In this document: positions 57,080-64,000 of the stretch, piece after piece
How the letters are laid out: every line of letters starts with the position of its first letter
Numbering within the stretch: position 1 is the first letter of the stretch
Origin: Rhizobacter sp. SG703
GTDB taxonomy: Bacteria > Pseudomonadota > Gammaproteobacteria > Burkholderiales > Burkholderiaceae_C
Length of the DNA stretch: 64,000 bases
Reading direction: 5' to 3'
Assembly (NCBI RefSeq): GCF_012275445.1
Contig: NZ_JAAZQK010000002.1
Span: 372,001-436,000, forward strand
The notes under the pieces: model-generated
What the model saw: only the letters and a program-made list of their open reading frames with translations
The model's database searches: none
Told to the model about the DNA's origin: nothing
Made by a program: the position numbers and the translations under genes

Positions 57080-58921
57080 ATGCATCCCACACGGGGCCGC
57101 GCCAACTGCGTCACCTCTGCTCATTCCGGCCCGCCGATTGTCGGGATCGACCCGGCCGCGCTGCCACGAGTCATTCAAGCCATCACCCTGAAGGCCAGCC
57201 CGGACGCCTGCGAGCAGTTGATGAACGCGCTCGACGTCCGCGACGAGCACGGCGTGTGCTGGCTCACATCGGCTGCAGACGATGCGCAGGCCCTGCGCGC
57301 TGCGCTGGATTCGCTGTTCGGATCTGGCCTGGAGCCGCTTCACAAGCTGCGCATGATGATCTGGGTACTGCGGCATATCAGCGGCGAACCTCATCACCGC
57401 GATGCGCTGCGCATGGCCGTCCTGCAGGCGCTGAACCAGACGCAAGACGGCCGCTACCACGCCTACATGGACCTGCTGCTGCCGCAACTCACCTACTTCT
57501 CGCGGCGATCGCTGTCGCCCGGCACGCGTTGGTCCCGGCAGGCGCTCGCTGCCGACGAGATCGTTGAACTGCGCAGTGCACTCATCTCGCTCGACGGTCA
57601 TGCAGGCCCGGGTGCATTCACCGATCTGCTGCAACGCGACTGCGAACGCAGAACGCTGCTGCACCAGGTGCTGGCGAACGGGCAGACCGCGGGACTGGGC
57701 CTCGACATCGTCCACCTGCTGCTCGGACGGCACGAGGTCGAGCCGGCTTGCATTCCGCTGCTCGGCCGGCTCCTCGGTGCCAAGTCCCGCGACGGCTGCA
57801 CGCCGCTGTGGTCAGCCGACTTCTCGGACAAGGACGTGCGCCGGTGTGTCCTGGCCGCGCTGGTGTTGATCATCGATGCCCACACGTTGAGCGTGGCGAC
57901 GCGCTGCAGCCTGCTGCTGCGTTTCTCGTCGCCACCGCCCAGGCCGCGGAGACAGGCATGGGACCAGGTCGTCTGGTGGATCGCCCAGGCCTTCGAGCAT
58001 TGTGAAACGGCGACACGGCGGGACACCCTGGTCCTGCGCACGAAGGTTCAGGAGGAATTCTGGTGCCGGGCCCGGCAGCAGGATCGCACGGCGATGCACG
58101 AGAACGTCCGCACCGTCGTCGCCGGGCCGGGCATCGGAGGGCCGGCGCGCCGGCTGGTTGCCCCACCGTGCCGGCCATTGATCGACTTCGTGAGCCGCCC
58201 CGATGACGCCGGACGCCCACTGCTGTGGCACGCATTCCAGAAGAACACGATGGACGCGGTGGTGAAGTTCGTCGTCGACCTGATGGCCAAGGACGAAGCG
58301 AGCATCGGCAGCGCGGACAAGTTTCGCGTGCTCGTGGCCCTGCTGTCACCGGGACCCGACCATTGGCCGGCCAACCCCGCGGCCGCCGTGCAGGCGGTCA
58401 TCTTCGACGCGTTGAGCGATCGCATCGCCACACCCGAGGCCGCGCTGTTCGCCGACGAACTGTCCGACCTCGCGATGCTGATGCTGCCGCACCAAGGCGC
58501 CGACCGCACCGTGTTCGCCCAGTCGCTGGAAGCGGCAGAACCGGAAGACGCACGCCGCATCGTGCGCAAGCTGCTGGACCCGTGCAACGTTCATGTTCCC
58601 CGCTACCTGCACAGGCTCGACCGCCAGGGCCAGACCTTGATCCACCTCGCGGTGAAGCATGAGCGCGGCGATGTTCTCGACCTGCTGTTCACGGCCCTGG
58701 CCCGTCACCCGCTGCCGCGCTCGCACAAAGTGCGGGTGCTGCAAAAGCTGCTGTTCACGCCGAACGGCGAGGGCTTCGCCGTGTGGCGCGAGGCCTTTCG
58801 TTGCGGCAAGGGCGGGATGGCAGACCGGGTGGAGGCGTTGCTGCGGAACTCGCCGATCCTGGACGACAGCCAGACGGCGTGCTGGCTCAGGAAGATGGGC
58901 GTACCGTCCGGCCAACCCTGA
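57080..58921 (+). CDS. Ankyrin-like-repeat protein of unknown function
   Basis: The 613-residue protein has no signal peptide or membrane helix. Divergent ankyrin-like units are visible, each with the RxLLHxxxxxG-type turn. Examples are near residue 189 (CERRTLLHQVLANG), 236 (SRDGCTPLWSA), 375 (DAGRPLLWHAFQKN) and 514 (RQGQTLIHLAVKH). The wording matches units in the much larger EndoU protein encoded 666 bases downstream, so the two genes belong to one family; this one has no recognisable catalytic tail. No ribosome-binding site precedes the ATG. It could be an effector, a decoy or a partner of the EndoU protein. Confidence 0.7.
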   Translation: MHPTRGRANCVTSAHSGPPIVGIDPAALPRVIQAITLKASPDACEQLMNALDVRDEHGVCWLTSAADDAQALRAALDSLFGSGLEPLHKLRMMIWVLRHISGEPHHRDALRMAVLQALNQTQDGRYHAYMDLLLPQLTYFSRRSLSPGTRWSRQALAADEIVELRSALISLDGHAGPGAFTDLLQRDCERRTLLHQVLANGQTAGLGLDIVHLLLGRHEVEPACIPLLGRLLGAKSRDGCTPLWSADFSDKDVRRCVLAALVLIIDAHTLSVATRCSLLLRFSSPPPRPRRQAWDQVVWWIAQAFEHCETATRRDTLVLRTKVQEEFWCRARQQDRTAMHENVRTVVAGPGIGGPARRLVAPPCRPLIDFVSRPDDAGRPLLWHAFQKNTMDAVVKFVVDLMAKDEASIGSADKFRVLVALLSPGPDHWPANPAAAVQAVIFDALSDRIATPEAALFADELSDLAMLMLPHQGADRTVFAQSLEAAEPEDARRIVRKLLDPCNVHVPRYLHRLDRQGQTLIHLAVKHERGDVLDLLFTALARHPLPRSHKVRVLQKLLFTPNGEGFAVWREAFRCGKGGMADRVEALLRNSPILDDSQTACWLRKMGVPSGQP

Positions 58922-58929
58922 CGCCAGCC

Positions 58930-59526
58930 TCAGCGCTCGGCCGACCTCGCCAGCAGCTCGACCGCGTCCAGCACTCGCCCGGCCTGCACCGCTAGCGGGT
59001 TGCCCTCGCTCGCCGCCAGCCGCTGCAAGCGCTCCAGCGCCTGCCCGCGCGACAGCGAATAGCGGTGCATCAGCACGCCGACAGCCATCGCGACCGGCTG
59101 GGCCAGCGCCTCGTGCGCGAGCGCGCCGGCCAGAGGCGCGGGCCCGCCGCTGCGCCGCTCGATCTGTGCGAAGGCCGCTTCGACCGCCGGCACGATCTGG
59201 CGGATGTCGAGCGGCTTCACGAGGTAGGCCACCGCGCCCAGCGCGTTCACCTGCGCGACGGTGTCGTCGTCGGAGAAGGCCGACAGGAACATGAACGGCA
59301 TCTGGCAGTAGTCGCGCAGGTAGACGGCCACGTCGAAGCCGCTCTTGCCTTCCATGCGGATGTCGAGCAGCGCGAGATCGGGGCGGTGCTCGCGTGCCAG
59401 CAGGATCGCGTCGTCGCCGTTGTCGGCGTCGATGATGTCGTAGCCGGCCTGCGCGAGCCCGTGCGACAGCGTCGCGAGCACGAGGCGGTCGTCATCGACG
59501 ACGAGGATCTTGCCTTTGTTCGTCAT
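58930..59526 (-). CDS. Response regulator with receiver and ANTAR RNA-binding domain
   Basis: The 198-residue protein has a receiver (KILVVDDDRLV; Asp in LALLDIRMEGKSG; Lys in YLVKPLD). It is followed by a three-helix ANTAR domain (about 135-190, AVGVLMHRYSLSRGQALERLQRLA). ANTAR regulators bind paired RNA hairpins and cause antitermination, and their usual kinases are of the HisKA_2 type. Exactly such a kinase lies at 63186-64000 on the same strand, separated only by the EndoU gene on the other strand. The two were therefore probably once adjacent. Confidence 0.88.
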   Translation of the reverse strand: MTNKGKILVVDDDRLVLATLSHGLAQAGYDIIDADNGDDAILLAREHRPDLALLDIRMEGKSGFDVAVYLRDYCQMPFMFLSAFSDDDTVAQVNALGAVAYLVKPLDIRQIVPAVEAAFAQIERRSGGPAPLAGALAHEALAQPVAMAVGVLMHRYSLSRGQALERLQRLAASEGNPLAVQAGRVLDAVELLARSAER

Positions 59527-59586
59527 GGTGGGGTCGGATTGTGGCCGAAAGGCGATCTGTGCGGGGTGGATTGCAAATGTGCGGCG

Positions 59587-62500
59587 ATGAATCGCGCCGG
59601 GGCGTTACCAAGCGCACGCATTGATGACTTCGATCTCGACATGCTTCCCACACCAACAAACAGGCCACTCATTCAACCCAGCGACGTGATCGTTCCAGGC
59701 CAGCACGACGCTTTGGCGCCGTCCTTCGGCAACCTGGTCGGTTCCCTCGGGATCCCGCTCACCACACAGGAAGCGGACGATCTTCGGCGCGCCCTTGATT
59801 CAACCGGAACCCTGACGCTCGACACGTTGCCGCCGGCCACGGTCTGGGCGCTCGATGCCTTGTGGGAAGGGCTGTCGGCGCCAGAAGCCCCCGTCGTGCA
59901 CGCCATCGTCTTTCCCTGCGGCATGGCGACCGTGCCGGACGGTGTTCGCCGACTGCCTCACCTGACCACCATCACGTTGCCGGACTTCAAGGGGGCCTGC
60001 GTACAAGGCGGTCAGTTCAGGCCGTTGTTGATCCGACTCAGCATCAAGCTTCCCACGTTCTCGCTGCACCTCGCGTTGCGCAACTTTGACAGCTTCGAGT
60101 TCCTGGATTCGAATCGGCCGGACCACTTGTTCGTCAGTCGACATGATGAAAGAGGTCTGCCGACGGACCAGCATCAGCTGGCCCGCGACGCACGCGGAAC
60201 CGACACCATCGAATTTGAGCAGGCGTCCCGCGGTGTGCAGCAACGCATGCTGAAGACAGCCAGGAAGGGCCGCGGCATGAACCTTCTTCAACGCGGCGGA
60301 ACGCTGTCGAAGATCCAACTCCACGAGCTGATTCGCGGCGCAGTGTGCGCGCCCGTAGATCCCAAACGGGGACTTCCGCTGTTCCACGAGGTGCAACAAG
60401 GCAGGTATCCCCCAGGAACGCTGAAGCGCCTGGTCGGCATGGTCCTGGCGGCCAAAGACTTGCCAGCGTCCGAAAGGGAACAACTGCTGACGCTCGCAAC
60501 GATTCGACAGGGTCAGCCGACCGAGGCCGATCGATTGCTGCCCGGCCTGGTGGCCGACATCCTCGACGCCTTGCCCGACGACCAGCTCGACGGCGTCACC
60601 GCGTTTGCGCTGCGGCATGCCGGGACCTGGCTGCTGCCACGCGTCGACGGGATCAACCCTGCGCTGCACGACTGGGTTCTGCATGACACAGCCAGATTCG
60701 AGGACTTCTTCAAGGCGGTGCTGTCGCAGAATGTCGCCACGGGCTTCTGTGCACTCATGCATCCCGATCCTGCGGGGCGATCGGTGTTCCACGTCGCAGC
60801 GGCTGCAGGCTGGACCGACGCAGCGAGCGTGCTGGTCGAGATCATGCTTGCGATGAAATCCCCCGAGCGAATCGGCCAACTGCTCGCCGCGCTGGCCATG
60901 ACGACGCACGACGGCGACACGCTGGCGTGGCACGCGGCTGCGCGAGGCGAACAGGTCTGCGCAGGCTTGCAGGCGCTTTTTCAACAGCTGCTCGCAGACG
61001 CCGGATCCCCCTTCTCGGTCAAGATCGCCTGGTGGGCCGCCCTTCTGCACATCGAACAGCCTCGCGCAGCGGCCGCCGGCATCGTGCGGGCCACCGCCTT
61101 CGCGGCTCTGGCGGCCTCGGAGCTCGATCACCGGAGCCGCCGGGTTCTGGAAGTCCTGATCGATTGCCTGACGTGCTGCGACGACAACACCGAAGCGCTG
61201 CTGATTCACTCGCAAGCCACGGTCAACGATGACGAACCCGACGAACCGTCTCCCGTGGAATTCCTTTTCATCCTGGCGCAGCGCGCCGGGTCGCAGGTTG
61301 ATGAAAAGGTGGTCGCGCGCTACCTGTGCGCTCGTGATCGCGCCGGCGCGACCGCACTGCACCGGTGCGCATCGCGCAATCAGAGCAGGGATGTCGACCA
61401 TTTCGTCACCGGCGCATTGAAGTGCCCGATGCCCCTTGATTTGTCCACGCTGTGGGACGCTCAGGATCATCGCAAGCGAACCGCCTTCTGGGCCGCCATC
61501 GATGCGAAGGCCTTGACCGCTGCCGCTGCATTCCTGAACCTGGCCGCGCGTCTCGGCAAGGCGTCGGACAAGCCCGCCCGCGGCTTCGTGCGCTGCATCG
61601 AGAAAGGAGTTCGCACGGCGGAACTCGACCGACTCGAAGCGATGGTGTCGACCCGCGACAACGACGGCCGGGGGCTGCTTCACATCCTGGCCGGCAACAA
61701 TCTGCATGAGGCCCTGAGCTTCGTGACCGATGCGTTGCTGGCCCGCAATTTCCACGAGACCACCTTGGAGCAACTGTGGACGCAAGCCCTGCGGAGTGCC
61801 TACTGCGGTCCTTCGCTGCTCGTCGAAGCCATCGCGCATGGCACGGTGCTGAATGGAATGCTGAATCGTTTGATGGCAACGAAGCGGCTGAGCGAAGACC
61901 GCAAGCAACGACTGTTGGCCACCTTGCTGAAGATGACCGGAGACACGGTCGATCGAAAGCGGGCCGCGTCGCCGGTCTTGACGGCAGTGAACGCGTCTTC
62001 ATGCAGCGACGACTGGAAAACGGCCCAGCGGGTGCTGGTCGACATGCTGACCCGCCCCGACACGTCGACGCTTCGGACGCAGCTTCACATCGTGGCCGCG
62101 ATGAAGTCGGCAGACATCGCCCGACCTCGGCTGAAGGCCTGCTCGAAGCTGTTGCGCAAGGGCGTCGTCTCGCCTGACGCCCTCGCCACCTACCTCGGCG
62201 CCCGCAACCAGGACGGCAGGACGGCTTTCGAAGAGGCGGTCCACCATGGCAACCCGGGTGTGCTGGCTGCCTTTCTGGATGTCGCCGCCGCCGACGATCC
62301 GCAGAAAGGACCGGCCGTTTTGCTGGCCTTCGTCATCGACAGCTTTGATGCGGCGGATCCGGCCAGACTGCTGGCCGCCGACGGCACCGGTCGCACCCTC
62401 ATCCAGGCCGTGGTCGATGCAGGCGGCGGCAAAGCGCTCGACCTCCTGATGGCGTGCCTTACGGGTTTGCAGGGGGACACCGACGTGGTGGTCGACTTGC

Positions 62501-63237
62501 TGGCAACCGCGCTGGCGTCGCGCCCGCAGGGCGACAAGACGCTGTTGTGGCGCCTCGCGCCGTCCGGCCTCGATGCGTTGAGCCCGCTGACCACCGCGCT
62601 GGCGGAAACGACAGCGTGGACCTCGTCGCAGAAGGAGGCCCTGTGGACCGCCCTCCTCGGCGACCAGGCCCCGCCCAAGGCAGCCGCCGCAGTACTGAAA
62701 TGGCTGAAGTCGACGGCAGGCGACCCGTTGCCCGCTTCGATCTCGCCAGCGCTGGACCGGGCCTCGCAGCCCGCACGCCGGCAGGTGCCGCAGGCGCCGC
62801 TGCCCGAACTCGCTCCGGCCGCCAGGCACTACCTGGAGAGCCGCCACGTCGACCTGGACCATGTCCTGCATGGCAACATCAATCTGGTCGGCGAAGCTGT
62901 CGGCGGCCATGCACTGTTGACGGCCAACCGGAACCGGCTGCGCCTGCGGCCGGGTGCATCCGCCACGGTCCATCCCAACGGGACCTTCACGGTCGACGTC
63001 GACATCAAGCGCGCAGGACTGAACCCATGGATTCCGAAGCACGAGTCCTCCACGTTCTTCCCATCGGCATGGACACGCGGCGAAATACACCGCCAGATCG
63101 CAAGCGCATTGCGCCACGGCGACGCTTTCGCCACCGGCACCGGCCCCTGGGACGGCGTCTCGAAGTCCGGCATCCTGATGCGCTTCTACCGGGACCCCGA
63201 CTCTGGCAGGGTCATCTGCTTCCCGCTGTCCGGCTGA
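59587..63237 (+). CDS. Large ankyrin-like-repeat protein with C-terminal EndoU ribonuclease toxin domain
   Basis: The 1216-residue protein has three parts. Residues 1 to about 160 are a non-repetitive N-terminus with an LRR-like phrase (VPDGVRRLPHLTTITLPDFKG). Residues about 395-1005 hold some eight ankyrin-like units (AGRSVFHVAAAAGW, DGRGLLHILAGNN, DGRTAFEEAVHHG). Residues about 1085-1216 match bacterial EndoU RNases: His1092/His1095 in DHVLHG, GGH with His1108, ESSTFFPSAWTR near 1153-1164 and a terminal GVSKSGI...GRVICFPL. That domain cleaves RNA and is used in contact-dependent and other polymorphic toxins. No signal peptide, secretion marker or immunity gene is seen. The start is uncertain (59641 is an alternative). 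Base composition is poorer in G+C than its neighbours by eye. Confidence 0.82.
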   Translation: MNRAGALPSARIDDFDLDMLPTPTNRPLIQPSDVIVPGQHDALAPSFGNLVGSLGIPLTTQEADDLRRALDSTGTLTLDTLPPATVWALDALWEGLSAPEAPVVHAIVFPCGMATVPDGVRRLPHLTTITLPDFKGACVQGGQFRPLLIRLSIKLPTFSLHLALRNFDSFEFLDSNRPDHLFVSRHDERGLPTDQHQLARDARGTDTIEFEQASRGVQQRMLKTARKGRGMNLLQRGGTLSKIQLHELIRGAVCAPVDPKRGLPLFHEVQQGRYPPGTLKRLVGMVLAAKDLPASEREQLLTLATIRQGQPTEADRLLPGLVADILDALPDDQLDGVTAFALRHAGTWLLPRVDGINPALHDWVLHDTARFEDFFKAVLSQNVATGFCALMHPDPAGRSVFHVAAAAGWTDAASVLVEIMLAMKSPERIGQLLAALAMTTHDGDTLAWHAAARGEQVCAGLQALFQQLLADAGSPFSVKIAWWAALLHIEQPRAAAAGIVRATAFAALAASELDHRSRRVLEVLIDCLTCCDDNTEALLIHSQATVNDDEPDEPSPVEFLFILAQRAGSQVDEKVVARYLCARDRAGATALHRCASRNQSRDVDHFVTGALKCPMPLDLSTLWDAQDHRKRTAFWAAIDAKALTAAAAFLNLAARLGKASDKPARGFVRCIEKGVRTAELDRLEAMVSTRDNDGRGLLHILAGNNLHEALSFVTDALLARNFHETTLEQLWTQALRSAYCGPSLLVEAIAHGTVLNGMLNRLMATKRLSEDRKQRLLATLLKMTGDTVDRKRAASPVLTAVNASSCSDDWKTAQRVLVDMLTRPDTSTLRTQLHIVAAMKSADIARPRLKACSKLLRKGVVSPDALATYLGARNQDGRTAFEEAVHHGNPGVLAAFLDVAAADDPQKGPAVLLAFVIDSFDAADPARLLAADGTGRTLIQAVVDAGGGKALDLLMACLTGLQGDTDVVVDLLATALASRPQGDKTLLWRLAPSGLDALSPLTTALAETTAWTSSQKEALWTALLGDQAPPKAAAAVLKWLKSTAGDPLPASISPALDRASQPARRQVPQAPLPELAPAARHYLESRHVDLDHVLHGNINLVGEAVGGHALLTANRNRLRLRPGASATVHPNGTFTVDVDIKRAGLNPWIPKHESSTFFPSAWTRGEIHRQIASALRHGDAFATGTGPWDGVSKSGILMRFYRDPDSGRVICFPLSG

Positions 63238-64000
63238 GCCCGCGCGACCCCCGGTGGCTTCAGGTCGATCACCGCCACCACGCGCGTCCCCTGCGCCTCG
63301 ATCGACAACTTCGCGCTGCGCCGCGGCAGCAGCGCCCGCACCAGCCCGAGCCCGGACACCCCGCCGGGGAACTGCGCGAGGCTGAAGCCCTCGCTCAGCC
63401 GGCCCTCGTTGCCGATCAAGATCTGCACGCCGTCGTCGCCGCATGCCAGCGTGCAACTCACCGGGGCATCGTCCGGGCTGTGCTTGATCGCATTCGTCAG
63501 CAGCTCGTTGACCGTCAGCGCGATCGGGATCGACTCGGCCTCCGGCAACGCCCAGGCTTCCGGCTGCGGCCCCTGCACGTCGAACACGATCGTGCGGCCG
63601 AAGGTGCGCTGCACCGAGCCGGTGATCGCCTCCAGCACGCTGCGCACCCGCAGCGGCCCGCTCATGCCGACCTGCAGGCCGTAGACCTGCGCGATCGCCT
63701 GCACCTGGCCGACCACCTCGGCCATCACGCCGGCCACCTCGGGCTTGCGGGTCGCGATCTGCTGCAGCAGGCCGGCCACCCCCTGCAGGTTGTTCTTGAT
63801 GCGGTGGTGCACTTCCTTCACCAGCATCTCGCGCTGCGCGATGGCCGCCTCGAAGCGGGCCTCCTGCGCGGCGCGCTGCTCGGTGACCTCGGTGGCCACC
63901 ATCAGCAGCTGGTCGGCCGGCAGGCCGTCGGCCGAGAGCGGCAGGTAGCGCGCATCCCACACCTGGACCTGGCCGTCGACCTCGCTGCGGTACTCGCGCT
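63186..64000 (-). CDS. HisKA_2-type sensor histidine kinase (5' end outside window)
   Basis: Reading leftwards from the window edge, the frame shows the end of a PAS domain, the HisKA_2 phospho-acceptor LVKEVHHRIKNNLQGVAGLL and a HATPase domain (LTVNELLTNAIKHS; GVSGLGLVRALLP). Kinases of this type pair with ANTAR regulators such as the one at 58930-59526. The kinase fold ends at about IDLKPP (near 63245). The last 20 or so residues are antisense to the end of the EndoU gene, with 52 bases shared. That tail looks acquired, because the original 3' end seems to have been replaced. Confidence 0.88.
   Translation of the reverse strand, partial: REYRSEVDGQVQVWDARYLPLSADGLPADQLLMVATEVTEQRAAQEARFEAAIAQREMLVKEVHHRIKNNLQGVAGLLQQIATRKPEVAGVMAEVVGQVQAIAQVYGLQVGMSGPLRVRSVLEAITGSVQRTFGRTIVFDVQGPQPEAWALPEAESIPIALTVNELLTNAIKHSPDDAPVSCTLACGDDGVQILIGNEGRLSEGFSLAQFPGGVSGLGLVRALLPRRSAKLSIEAQGTRVVAVIDLKPPGVARAQPDSGKQMTLPESGSR

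Noticed and set aside
56999-59586. Type III secretion (hrp-box, TTCG-N16-TTCG) promoters for the two ankyrin-like genes
   Set aside because: TTCG occurs upstream of both, but no second TTCG lies at the required distance.
58922-59586. A candidate immunity gene next to the EndoU protein
   Set aside because: The only gene there is a well-defined ANTAR response regulator on the other strand; no small unassigned ORF of suitable composition was found.

Overview
The window comes from a high-G+C (roughly 70% by eye) betaproteobacterium, most likely a Burkholderiales member of the Rubrivivax-Leptothrix-Aquincola-Piscinibacter type. The reasons are the codon usage, the exosortase B / PEP-CTERM exopolysaccharide locus, the homogentisate and protocatechuate catabolic genes, and the chlorite-dismutase-family and SapC proteins. 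No rRNA, CRISPR array, phage or insertion sequence was seen.

1-18.8 kb is housekeeping and catabolic. It holds a cut-off secreted protein, a DegQ-type protease, hmgA-fahA (end of tyrosine degradation) with a divergent IclR regulator, a lipoprotein S41 protease, and a CorC-like/SapC/pcaB/pcaCD run in which PcaC and PcaD are fused. apaH, tRNA-Ser(UGA), an orphan ribbon-helix-helix protein, several small envelope genes, a ChvE-like binding protein and a chlorite-dismutase-family gene follow.

18.9-47.7 kb is one exopolysaccharide (EPS) and protein-sorting locus. The plus-strand run epsD-epsE-epsF-epsG-xrtB-epsI, glycosyltransferases, Wzy, a Wzx flippase fused to a pyruvyltransferase, a periplasmic WbsX-like hydrolase and more glycosyltransferases builds and exports the polymer. 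A second plus-strand run (2OG-oxygenase, manC, rmlB, rmlD, a 36-codon ORF, rmlA, rmlC, a second nucleotidyltransferase) supplies GDP-mannose and dTDP-rhamnose. On the minus strand, wcaJ starts the repeat unit, epsL is the outer-membrane partner, and one small PEP-CTERM protein is the likely exosortase substrate. Four of these transcription units carry a -24/-12 (sigma-54) promoter candidate, so they look like one RpoN regulon. Between the converging runs (43.3-43.9 kb) lie three long palindromes; two share an identical 38-nt loop on different, still complementary stems.

47.8-57.0 kb is signalling: a diguanylate cyclase, a REC-PAS-GGDEF-EAL protein and a hybrid kinase in one minus-strand operon, with a divergent kinase. 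EpsG carries an MshEN-like N-terminal motif that could bind c-di-GMP and link this signalling to EPS synthesis.

57.0-64 kb holds two large ankyrin-like-repeat genes interleaved with an ANTAR response regulator and a HisKA_2 kinase. The larger one (1216 aa) ends in a recognisable bacterial EndoU ribonuclease domain and has no adjacent immunity gene. It appears to have been inserted between the kinase and its likely regulator, overlapping the kinase 3' end.
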